Below the pieces are notes generated by a model. It was not told the origin of the DNA. It worked only from the letters and a program-made list of their open reading frames with translations, and ran no database searches. A DNA stretch of 17,926 nt, taken from the NCBI GenBank assembly GCA_964645625.1, contig CAZYAI010000048.1, positions 1 to 17,926 on the forward strand, in the 5' to 3' direction. The position numbers were made by a program, and so were the translations under genes. This document shows, piece by piece, positions 8,480 to 14,929 of this stretch (its first letter is position 1; each line of letters starts with the position of its first letter). The DNA comes from AB-137-C09 sp964645625 (lineage in GTDB: Bacteria; Pseudomonadota; Zetaproteobacteria; Mariprofundales; Mariprofundaceae).

Positions 8480-9363
8480 TGAAACCTGTTGTTTATGTCG
8501 TATTGCCTGTATTCAATCGCAAAATTACGACGCTCACTTTTTTGCAACGTATGCGCCAACAAAGTTACCCAAATATTCAGGTGGTCATTTGTGATGATGC
8601 ATCTTCGGATGGTACGGCAGCAGCTATAGCTACAGATTTTCCTGAAGTGGTTTTGTTGCATGGTGATGGTCAACTATGGTGGACGGGTGGTATTAACCGC
8701 TGTGTTGCTTATGTGTTGGAACATGGACATTCGAACGACTTAGTATTAACGATTAATGATGATGTCGATATAGCGCATGATTATATTGCCCAAAAAGTCG
8801 CACGTTCAGTGCAATACCCGCAATCAATTATTGGTTCTGTATGTGTGGATCAACAACATCCGGATTGTATTGAAACATCTGGTTTAGTGATGGATGCAAA
8901 GCGTTGTCGTTTAAGCCCTTTGTTTCCTCATAGTGCATCATTGCAAGCGATGAAAAAACAACATCCCACTATGATAAAAGCTACGCATTTGCCTGGTAAG
9001 GGAGTCCTTATTCCTCTCGCGTTTTTTCATCAATTGGGTCTGTATGATGCGCAACACCTACCGCAATACCATGCTGATACCGAGTATATTTATCGGGCGC
9101 ATCTTGCGGGTATTGCTATCTATGTAGATATGGATTCGATTGTTTTAAGTGAAGTAAATACCAGCAATGGCGGACGTTACGCAAAACATATGAGCTTACG
9201 CCAATTGATTCAATCGGTACGTAGTCCCTATGGTTTGAATGCATGGCGTAGTTATCATTATTTAGCCTCGCGTTATCACCGTGATTACAAATACAAATTT
9301 TTATTGCTTACCTATGGAAGAATCTTCGGCGGTATCATAAAACGAGCATTGGGGCTGCGTTGA
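8479..9363 (+). CDS. family 2 glycosyltransferase (GT-A fold)
   Basis: A 294-residue inverting glycosyltransferase of the GT2 type. The N-terminus VVYVVLPVFNR opens the GT-A fold, followed by ICDDASSDGT (about 37-46) and WWTGGIN (67-73). The metal-binding DxD region is NDDVD (93-97). The WWTGG pattern is common in GT2 enzymes of the rhamnosyltransferase-like group, but the donor sugar cannot be read off. It acts on the cytoplasmic face, extending the lipid-linked repeat unit. The start ATG at 8479 overlaps the FkbM stop by one base; a TTG just before it is possible but less likely. The C-terminus is basic (Lys/Arg/Tyr-rich), as is usual for peripheral membrane enzymes. Confidence 0.85.
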   Translation: MKPVVYVVLPVFNRKITTLTFLQRMRQQSYPNIQVVICDDASSDGTAAAIATDFPEVVLLHGDGQLWWTGGINRCVAYVLEHGHSNDLVLTINDDVDIAHDYIAQKVARSVQYPQSIIGSVCVDQQHPDCIETSGLVMDAKRCRLSPLFPHSASLQAMKKQHPTMIKATHLPGKGVLIPLAFFHQLGLYDAQHLPQYHADTEYIYRAHLAGIAIYVDMDSIVLSEVNTSNGGRYAKHMSLRQLIQSVRSPYGLNAWRSYHYLASRYHRDYKYKFLLLTYGRIFGGIIKRALGLR

Positions 9364-10556
9364 AAATACTTTATTTGACCAAGTTTATTGTAGATCGTCA
9401 TGGCTTTGCACGTAGCTTTCATCTGGCTAAAGGATTGGTGAGGCGTGGTCATGAGGTGACTTTTATCGCGGCTTCTGAACATTGTGGTGGTTACCAAGAA
9501 CTACGTGATGGCGTACAGATTGTAACTTTTTTTGATCCTTCACCCACATCGGTAAAAAAAGGCGGGCTTAGCCTGTTTGATATGGTATCGCGTTTGTGGT
9601 TTGCACGCCATAAATCCTATGATCTTATCATGGTGGATTCGGGTTTTCGTCCTGTAACAGGTTTGGTTGGGCATTTATTGGCACGATGGAAGAAGATACC
9701 TTACGTATGTGAATGGTGGGATTGGATTGGTAAAGGTGGTTTGTATGATCGTAAATCCAGTGTATATCGTTATACATTAGGGTATATGGATTGTTGGATG
9801 GAGTTATGGGATAAACGTCATGCTGATGGTGTGGTTGCCCTATCAACACTGTTACAGCAACGCTGCCAAACATTAGGGTTAAAGCGCGAGCAAACATGCG
9901 TGATTCATGGTGGCTGTGACAGTGATGATATTGTTCCGCTGTACGATGATGCTCAACGCCTGAGTTGGCGAGCGTGCTTAAATATTCCACAACATGCTGT
10001 GGTGATTGGTTTTGCTGGGCTTGATAGTCACGAAGTAGAAGATATGCGTCCATTCCTCTCGGCTGTTCACGCATTAAAGCAACGCTACCCTCAATTGTAT
10101 TGGTTTAGTACAGGTGGCACGTTGCACCCAACTATTCGGGATGAGTTTCAGGTCGGTGATGAATACCGTGAACTTGGTTGGGTAAATTATGATGAATATG
10201 TCGCTGCTCTCGTGAATGCCGATATATTATTGCTGACACAAGAAGATCATTTGATTAACAAAGCACGTTGGCCAAATAAATTGGGCGATTACATGGCAGC
10301 AGGTCGCCCCGTTTTGGTGACTGCCGTTGGCGAAGTTACGCACTTTGCTAACGCGAACCCCGATCATGGTTTGTTTTTTGTGGAATGGAATAGTCGCAGC
10401 ATTATTCAAGCCTGTGTAACGCTTATCGAAGATCTAACATTGAGTGATGAGCTGGGTAAAAAGAACCGCAACTTAGCCGAAAACACGATGGCTTGGGATG
10501 CAAAATCGCAAGCGTTACATGACTTTCTTTGTTTGGTTCAAGCTCGGGGGAAATAA
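9360..10556 (+). CDS. family 4 glycosyltransferase (GT-B fold)
   Basis: A 398-residue retaining glycosyltransferase. The N-terminal Rossmann domain begins with the sequence KILYLTKFIVDRHG and includes LAKGLVRRGHEVTF, the usual GT4 opening. The C-terminal domain contains KLGDYMAAGRPVL (about 307-319), the sugar-nucleotide binding region. The start is TTG at 9360, overlapping the previous stop by four bases (TTGA); no ATG gives a sensible N-terminus, so the non-standard start is favoured. A Trp-rich patch (CEWWDWIGKGG, about 118-128) lies in the interdomain part. It probably adds one sugar of the repeat unit at the cytoplasmic face. Donor and acceptor are unknown. The gene ends two bases before the sulfotransferase start. 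Confidence 0.85.
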   Translation: MKILYLTKFIVDRHGFARSFHLAKGLVRRGHEVTFIAASEHCGGYQELRDGVQIVTFFDPSPTSVKKGGLSLFDMVSRLWFARHKSYDLIMVDSGFRPVTGLVGHLLARWKKIPYVCEWWDWIGKGGLYDRKSSVYRYTLGYMDCWMELWDKRHADGVVALSTLLQQRCQTLGLKREQTCVIHGGCDSDDIVPLYDDAQRLSWRACLNIPQHAVVIGFAGLDSHEVEDMRPFLSAVHALKQRYPQLYWFSTGGTLHPTIRDEFQVGDEYRELGWVNYDEYVAALVNADILLLTQEDHLINKARWPNKLGDYMAAGRPVLVTAVGEVTHFANANPDHGLFFVEWNSRSIIQACVTLIEDLTLSDELGKKNRNLAENTMAWDAKSQALHDFLCLVQARGK

Positions 10557-10558
10557 CC

Positions 10559-11515
10559 ATGGCTGTACATACTGCACCGTTAATTGCTGCTGATGGGAAA
10601 CCCATTCATATTCTTTACATTATGGGAACTGGTCGCAGTGCTACCACCATACAAGAAATTTTGTTGGCTAATAACCCTGATGTGGTAGGCATTGGTGAAT
10701 TTACTCATTTTTTTCATGATGGTTTGATTCAGCATGTTGACTGTGCGTGTGGGGAGGATGTGGATCATTGCAGTTTTTGGTCCACTATTATGGAACAAGC
10801 ACAGTGGCAGGAGCAACAAGCAAGCAGATTAGATAAACTGTTTTCATCAATAGCTAGCCATAAAAAGTTTTTGTTTCATTATCTGCAAGGTGTTCATTCT
10901 GATATTATGAAGGAATATGGTGAGCAAAATCGTCGCTTGTTTGGGGCTGTCGCTACGACATCCAACGCCCATTATATTGTTGATTCATCTAAATATGCTG
11001 GACGCGCATTGGCGTTAGCGCGGCTTTTCCCTGCATCTGTTTCGATTATTTGCATGACCCGATCACCAGAAGGTTTGCTTACAGCTTTTCGCAAAACACC
11101 TCAGTCTATAGCACGCAATGAGCAAAAGCCGAAGTCTCCTATCGCAACCATGCTTTACTATATGTATGTTTTATTGTGCTTTCGTTTAACGCTGCATAGG
11201 GCATGCGTTCCATCGGTACATATTGCCTATGAAGATGTACGCAGCAATCCACAAGCTGTGCTGTTGGCTATAGAGCGAGCGTTGCAGTTGCCATGTATAA
11301 CACAAGCCGTTCGCCAAGATATTGAACAACAAAAGCAATTGGATGTTGGGCATATTGTTACAGGCAATCGCTTGAGGAAAAAAGGCAGTGTTGTATTCCA
11401 GCAGGGAGCCGTCAGAGCTGAAAAGCTTGTAGGGTATGAGCCGTTCTGTGCTTATGCAATGCGGGCATGGCGGACGCTGCTTAAGATGGACAAGGTTCAC
11501 GAAACATCGCAATAA
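10559..11515 (+). CDS. PAPS-dependent sulfotransferase family protein
   Basis: This 318-residue protein reads as a sulfotransferase. The 5'-phosphosulfate loop is MGTGRSATT (22-30). A YIVDSSKYAGRA segment follows, and then a 3'-phosphate-binding block CMTRSPEGLLTAFRK with Arg168 and Ser169. Such enzymes transfer sulfate from PAPS to hydroxyls of carbohydrates, so the locus may make a sulfated polymer. I place the start at ATG 10559, two bases after the upstream stop, with GGGGGAA suitably ahead; the longer frame from 10529 lies in the previous gene. A Cys-rich CACGEDVDHC segment (about 63-72) is common in bacterial members. It is the last + strand gene of the locus, and only 19 bases separate it from the convergent ald gene. 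Enzymes making PAPS are not in view. Confidence 0.8.
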   Translation: MAVHTAPLIAADGKPIHILYIMGTGRSATTIQEILLANNPDVVGIGEFTHFFHDGLIQHVDCACGEDVDHCSFWSTIMEQAQWQEQQASRLDKLFSSIASHKKFLFHYLQGVHSDIMKEYGEQNRRLFGAVATTSNAHYIVDSSKYAGRALALARLFPASVSIICMTRSPEGLLTAFRKTPQSIARNEQKPKSPIATMLYYMYVLLCFRLTLHRACVPSVHIAYEDVRSNPQAVLLAIERALQLPCITQAVRQDIEQQKQLDVGHIVTGNRLRKKGSVVFQQGAVRAEKLVGYEPFCAYAMRAWRTLLKMDKVHETSQ

Positions 11516-11534
11516 GCGTATATCATTATAGCCC

Positions 11535-12605
11535 TCAGGGTTTTAATGCTGGGTGGATGAGTTTACCATCGCATATGGCAATGGCGGAGCTTAATTCGGG
11601 GTGCTGGCGGCATGCTTCTTTAACGCCCTGTGTTGCCAGTGTGATGATGTAAGGCAAGGTGGCACTGGTGAGTGCTTGGGTGGCAGATTGCGGGACGCAA
11701 GCGGGTAGGTTGGGTAAACAACCGTGTAATACGCCCTCTGCCATATACACAGGGTCGCTGTAAGAGGTCGGGCGACTGGTTTCACTGATGCCGCCTTGGT
11801 CGATGGCTACGTCCACCAAAACACTGGCGGTGGGCATGCGTGTTAAATCTTCCCGCGTCAGTAATCGTGGCGCATGCGTGCCTGGTACCAAGGCGGCACC
11901 AATCAATAATGCTGTGCCAGCGAGGTAATCCAGCATGGCATCGCCTGCAATCACGGTTTGATGAGGGAACATCGTCCGTAGCTGTTGCGCACGTTCGGCT
12001 CGCGCCTCTACGATGACCACATCCGCGCCCATGCCAATGGCTACTTGCGCTGCATGCACACCGACGTTACCACCACCAAGAATCAATACCTGTATGGCTG
12101 GTACGTCAGGAATACCGCCAGCGATACGTCCCATGCCAGGGTATGGCGTGCCGTTTTCCTTCATTAGCCAATGCATACCTAAACTAACGGCGATGCGCCC
12201 TGCAATGCGGCTCATCGGTGCCAGTAACGGCAGGCTGCCATCGCTTAATTGCAAAGTTTCGTATGCTAAAGCGCAAACGCCACGTTGCTGGAGTTCCTTC
12301 TGCAATACAGGCTCTGCTGCCAAATGCAGGTATGTGAATAGCACCATGCCGTGATGTAAGTAGTCGTACTCTGCCGCTTGTGGTTCCTTCACCTTCACCA
12401 CCATAGCACAAGCCCAAGCCGCAGCAGCGTCGGCAATCTTGGCACCAGCTTGCAGGTAATCATCATCAGTGAAGCCACTGTCGCAGCCAGCACTTTGTTC
12501 TACGATGACTTGCTGACCTTGGGCGCACAATGCCGCCACGCCTTGTGGTGTGAGGGCAACACGGTGCTCACCATTCTTTGTCTCTTTGGGTAAACCAATC
12601 ATCAT
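11535..12605 (-). CDS. ald: alanine dehydrogenase
   Basis: This cytoplasmic NAD-dependent enzyme interconverts L-alanine and pyruvate plus ammonium. The 356-residue protein is slightly shorter than the usual ~370. It begins IGLPKETKNGEHRVALTP, the conserved AlaDH opening with pyruvate-binding residues. VKVKEPQ gives the catalytic Lys73, and TYLHLA the catalytic His94. The NAD-binding Rossmann motif is LILGGGNVGVHAA (about 174-186), and VDVAIDQGG is the conserved segment before the cofactor pocket. The family segment near HYGVANMPGAVPRTST is changed here to HGCLPNLPACVPQSAT, a divergent but recognisable version. The start ATG (12605) overlaps the odhB stop as ATGA, so the two are co-transcribed and probably coupled. 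Ala and Gly codons rich in G+C set this block apart from the surrounding genes. Confidence 0.93.
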   Translation of the reverse strand: MMIGLPKETKNGEHRVALTPQGVAALCAQGQQVIVEQSAGCDSGFTDDDYLQAGAKIADAAAAWACAMVVKVKEPQAAEYDYLHHGMVLFTYLHLAAEPVLQKELQQRGVCALAYETLQLSDGSLPLLAPMSRIAGRIAVSLGMHWLMKENGTPYPGMGRIAGGIPDVPAIQVLILGGGNVGVHAAQVAIGMGADVVIVEARAERAQQLRTMFPHQTVIAGDAMLDYLAGTALLIGAALVPGTHAPRLLTREDLTRMPTASVLVDVAIDQGGISETSRPTSYSDPVYMAEGVLHGCLPNLPACVPQSATQALTSATLPYIITLATQGVKEACRQHPELSSAIAICDGKLIHPALKP

Positions 12606-13708
12606 GCGATTTCCAGCAGTCCTAAACCAGGCTGCTCAATAAAGTTCTTTACCGCGACGAGGAATTGCACGGCCTCGCGACCATCAATTAAGCGGTGATC
12701 GTAGCTCAATGCCACGTACATCATGGGGCGAATCACCATTTGGTCATCTTCTACCACCACGCGTTTTTGAATCGTGTGCATACCAAGAATGGCACTTTGC
12801 GGCGGGTTTAGTAGTGGCGTAGAGAGTAAAGAGCCAAACACACCGCCATTGGTGATGGTAAACGTACCACCGCTCAAATCAGCAGGTTTAAGCTGTTGAT
12901 TACGTGCCCGCTCTGCTAAGTTGGCAATGCCACGTTCAATATCGGCAAAGCCCATGACACCAGCATCGCGCAACACAGGAACCATTAAGCCATGTTCCGT
13001 TGCCACCGCTACGCCAACATCCATATAATTGTGGTACACAATATCATCACCATCAATAAAAGCGTTGATGGCAGGCACTTGCTGCGCGGCATAGGCGCAA
13101 GCGCGTACAAAAAAGGACATGAAACCGAGTTTGACACCATGTTCATGGGTAAAAGCATCTTGTTGCAAACGGCGCAGATTCATCACTGGCTGCATGTTCA
13201 CTTCATTGAAGGTCGTTAAAATAGCCGCATTATTTTGCGCCTGTTTTAATCGTGCGGCGATACGGCGACGCATAGCTGTCATCGGTACGCGGCGTTGCTC
13301 GCGTTCACCTGCAGCTATGGTTGCTGAAGTTGGAGTGCTGGCAGGTGCTGTGATCGTGGCAGCAGGCGGTGTAACGTTAGCTACTTTAACCTCAGGCTTT
13401 GGTTCTATAGGCGGTGGCGCACTGACAACGCTGGTTTCGCTTGCTGCTACGGTTGGCATTGCTGCGACTGCTTGCGTGGTATCAAGCACGCCAATCACTT
13501 CGCCTGGGGTAACGGTTTCCCCTGCTTGTTTGTACACCGCGCTGAGTACACCTGCCTCAAAAGCGGTGATTTCCATAGTGACTTTATCGCTCTCGATCTC
13601 TGCAATCACATCATCGATTGCAACAGCATCGCCAGGCTGTTTTAACCAATGCTCCAGCACCGCTTCAGATTCTGATTCACCCAAATTAGGGACTTTAATC
13701 TCTTGCAT
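12602..13708 (-). CDS. odhB: 2-oxoglutarate dehydrogenase E2 (dihydrolipoyl succinyltransferase), apparently lacking the peripheral subunit-binding domain
   Basis: E2 of the 2-oxoglutarate dehydrogenase complex passes the succinyl group from the lipoyl arm to CoA in the TCA cycle. The lipoyl domain (about 1-75) has EIESDKVTMEI with Lys42 as the lipoylation site. An Ala/Pro/Thr linker (about 78-136) follows, then the acyltransferase core from RVPMTAMRRRIAARL to the catalytic YDHRLIDG (His338, Asp342). Most bacterial SucB proteins (~400 residues) have a ~35-residue E3/E1-binding domain between linker and core; nothing resembling it is present in these 368 residues. GGAGG (13716-13720) stands seven bases from ATG 13708 and four from ATG 13711; I chose 13708. 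The frame stays open to 13741 but that part is not family-like. E1 (odhA) and E3 (lpd) genes are not adjacent. Confidence 0.92.
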   Translation of the reverse strand: MQEIKVPNLGESESEAVLEHWLKQPGDAVAIDDVIAEIESDKVTMEITAFEAGVLSAVYKQAGETVTPGEVIGVLDTTQAVAAMPTVAASETSVVSAPPPIEPKPEVKVANVTPPAATITAPASTPTSATIAAGEREQRRVPMTAMRRRIAARLKQAQNNAAILTTFNEVNMQPVMNLRRLQQDAFTHEHGVKLGFMSFFVRACAYAAQQVPAINAFIDGDDIVYHNYMDVGVAVATEHGLMVPVLRDAGVMGFADIERGIANLAERARNQQLKPADLSGGTFTITNGGVFGSLLSTPLLNPPQSAILGMHTIQKRVVVEDDQMVIRPMMYVALSYDHRLIDGREAVQFLVAVKNFIEQPGLGLLEIA

Positions 13709-13740
13709 CATCCAACCTCCGATATGTTTACCAAGCTGCA

Positions 13741-13769
13741 ATCATAATCATTCTTTGCGTAAATCACAG
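13741..13769 (-). promoter_or_regulatory. weak candidate promoter for odhB-ald
   Basis: On the minus strand TATGAT (13746-13741) is a fair -10 box, but the expected -35 position (about 13764-13769, CTGTGA) is poor. A start here would give a leader of about 25 bases including the GGAGG ribosome site. Confidence 0.2.
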
Positions 13770-13797
13770 ATGAAATCATTGTCTGAGCTGAATTCAC

Positions 13798-14053
13798 TCA
13801 CATTGAGCGGGTGCTACTCATGAGAAATTTGATATATGCTTGCCACAGTTTTCCGAAAAGAAGTAATATCTTTTGATGTAATGGCATAAGCCCTTCTATT
13901 AACGCTTGTCTTTGATCTTTCGTAATGACTTCAAGGCAATGAATACCTTGCAGTAACTGAAAAACCCAACGTAATGTTGGCATCCTTCATATTCTCTGAA
14001 AAGTAGTTAACACTTTTCTTCAGTATTTCACATGCGGAATGGAATGTCCTGCC
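13798..14053 (-). pseudogene. C-terminal remnant of a DDE transposase (IS1634-like), frameshifted
   Basis: Reading the minus strand from 13983 gives PTLRWVFQLLQGIH, then ...LMPLHQKILLLFG..., ending at a TGA at 13798-13800. From memory this resembles the extreme C-terminus of IS1634-type transposases (pattern NPTxRWxFQxFxGIH, then a terminal helix). Just upstream the frame is closed (TGA, AGG, ATG). A different frame from 14053 to about 13976 reads continuous protein, including LKKSVNYFSENMKDA, that would join smoothly to it, so a small frameshift near 13975-13980 is likely. The fragment stops abruptly where the inverted-repeat element begins at 14054. The short frame is best explained as decayed transposase, not a functional small protein; family assignment is from memory only. 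Confidence 0.5.
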
Positions 14054-14211
14054 GTAGGGTGGATAAGCGAAGCGCAGCCACCTAACGTCGAAGAACCATC
14101 CACTTTTGATTCGCGAACACCCTCAACCCTCCGCCGCCCAAGGTATTGAGAGAATCCGACGCTATAGCATTCGGAAAAGTTAGGTGGCTGCGCTCCGCTT
14201 ATCCACCCTAC
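14054..14211. repeat. 158-bp palindromic element with 33-bp terminal inverted repeats
   Basis: The left arm (14054-14086, beginning GTAGGGTGGATAAGCGAAGC) and the right arm (14179-14211, ending GCTTATCCACCCTAC) are inverted copies with a single mismatch. They flank 92 bases with no open frame. The sequence core GGTGGATAAGCG resembles an intergenic repeat I know from several gammaproteobacterial genomes. No transposase is inside, and I see no obvious target-site duplication at the borders. It could be a MITE-like element or a pair of head-to-head repeat units; a transcript in either direction would fold into a very long hairpin and could act as a terminator. Confidence 0.85.
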
Positions 14212-14236
14212 AAAAACTGGTTTTCAAGATGACCGC

Positions 14237-14596
14237 TTATTTTTGTTCCGCCTTAAACGGGAAGCTAACAATTCCACAATACTCTAATGCATTATCGGTA
14301 TCGTTTGAATTATAAACACCTAATATTTCGCGACAAACCACGCCATCGACTTTTGTAAGCCCATGATCAAAACAATATTGAAGAATTGCCTTATCCCTAG
14401 CCATTAAGTATTTGCGGAAGCATATTGCCTCGAAATAACTAGAGGACTCATATGCATTCTGCATTTTTTCAATATCATCGCTTGAATATTTTTTTAGCGT
14501 GTGTGTATGGATGAATTCAATGTTCGGTTTCACCTTTGGTGGAATATCAATAAATAACCACGTCCAATAATAAGAAGCTAAGATGAAAGAAAGGGG
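14237..14596 (-). pseudogene. hypothetical protein, probable 3' remnant of a larger gene
   Basis: A GTG at 14533 would start a 98-residue protein with 4 Cys and many Tyr/Asp residues (VKPNIEFIHTHTLKKYSSDD at its start, FPFKAEQK at its end). I recognise no family. The same frame stays open upstream for 21 more codons without a start codon and reads a plausible hydrophobic segment, FILASYYWTWLFIDIPPK. It is closed only by a TGA inside the palindrome at 14591-14655. The natural reading is that the true gene began further upstream and its 5' part was lost at the palindrome. Translation from the GTG remains possible, but no convincing ribosome site precedes it. Its stop lies 25 bases from the 158-bp element. 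Confidence 0.4.
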
Positions 14597-14655
14597 TCAG
14601 GCTTGAAAATTTGACTTTTAATGCTATTTTTTCAATTATTCAAGCCTGACCCCTT
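14591..14655. repeat. palindrome with 17-bp perfect stem
   Basis: AAGGGGTCAGGCTTGAA (14591-14607) is repeated exactly inverted at 14639-14655 around an AT-rich 31-base loop. The GGGGTCAGGC core is one I associate with dispersed intergenic palindromes in Gammaproteobacteria. As RNA it would form a strong hairpin and could separate transcription of the remnant gene on one side from the defence operon on the other. Confidence 0.85.
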
Positions 14656-14674
14656 CAGATATGCAAACCCGACC

Positions 14675-14703
14675 TTGACAAAAAAGCTGAAAGTGCTTTT
14701 TAT
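14675..14703 (+). promoter_or_regulatory. candidate sigma-70 promoter upstream of gajAB
   Basis: A perfect -35 box TTGACA (14675-14680) is followed after 17 bases by TTTTAT (14698-14703), a -10 matching four of six consensus bases. It lies on the gene side of the palindrome and points toward gajA, about 225 bases upstream. Confidence 0.4.
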
Positions 14704-14740
14704 TCAACTTGTTCGGGAGTTCTATGAGACTCTCATCCCG

Positions 14741-14746
14741 TATAAT
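14741..14746 (+). promoter_or_regulatory. candidate -10 box just before the structured leader
   Basis: A perfect TATAAT stands at 14741-14746. No good -35 is present at the usual distance (AGTTCT at 14718-14723). If used, transcription would begin at about 14752-14754, almost exactly at the first base of the dyad-rich leader, which is why it deserves notice. Confidence 0.35.
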
Positions 14747-14751
14747 AATTA

Positions 14752-14885
14752 GTTGCCCCCTCGTTCCTCGGGGGCAATGCCGAAGATGAGGAGCTTCCAA
14801 TCTCATGCTCACCAGTTCATCAGACGCAGGGGCAACAATGAAGATCGAGACAGACAGGCAAGCTGCTCCTCATCTTCGGCATTAG
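14752..14885 (+). ncRNA. dyad-rich leader of the Gabija operon; candidate structured RNA
   Basis: Two nested signals are seen directly. First, TTGCCCCC (14753-14760) and GGGGGCAA (14770-14777) form an 8-bp hairpin with a 9-base loop. Second, AATGCCGAAGATGAGGAGC (14776-14794) is repeated inverted without mismatch at 14865-14883, a 19-bp stem closing a 70-base loop. Inside the loop GGGGCAAC (14829-14836) is complementary to 14752-14759, so the first arm has two possible partners. A degenerate direct repeat links 14771-14792 to 14829-14850. It ends about 45 bases before gajA. It could be an operon leader, a separate small RNA, a protein-binding site on DNA, or the end of a lost element. Whether it is transcribed is inference. 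Confidence 0.35.
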
Positions 14886-14929
14886 AAGTCACCCACCCAC
14901 AAACCATGCAGTCTTTGTAAAGGATTATG

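Noticed and set aside
9628..10074. 148-codon open frame on the - strand
   Set aside because: It lies wholly opposite the GT4 gene, is rich in His/Gln without a recognisable domain, and has no independent support.
11516..11534. Terminator between the convergent sulfotransferase and ald genes
   Set aside because: The 19-base gap has no stem-loop with a T-run that I can see.
13119..13823. 234-codon open frame on the + strand
   Set aside because: It is antisense to odhB, low in complexity (Ala/Thr/Ser/Val) and explained by codon bias of the real gene.
14752..14885. Retron msr-msd-like RNA, because of flanking inverted arms
   Set aside because: No reverse transcriptase gene lies in the window, and the neighbouring operon is clearly Gabija; the arms alone do not support a retron.
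14752..14885. Integron attC site
   Set aside because: The GTTRRRY / RYYYAAC core pair is absent (GTTGCCC does not fit), the dyad lacks the expected layout, and no integrase is seen.
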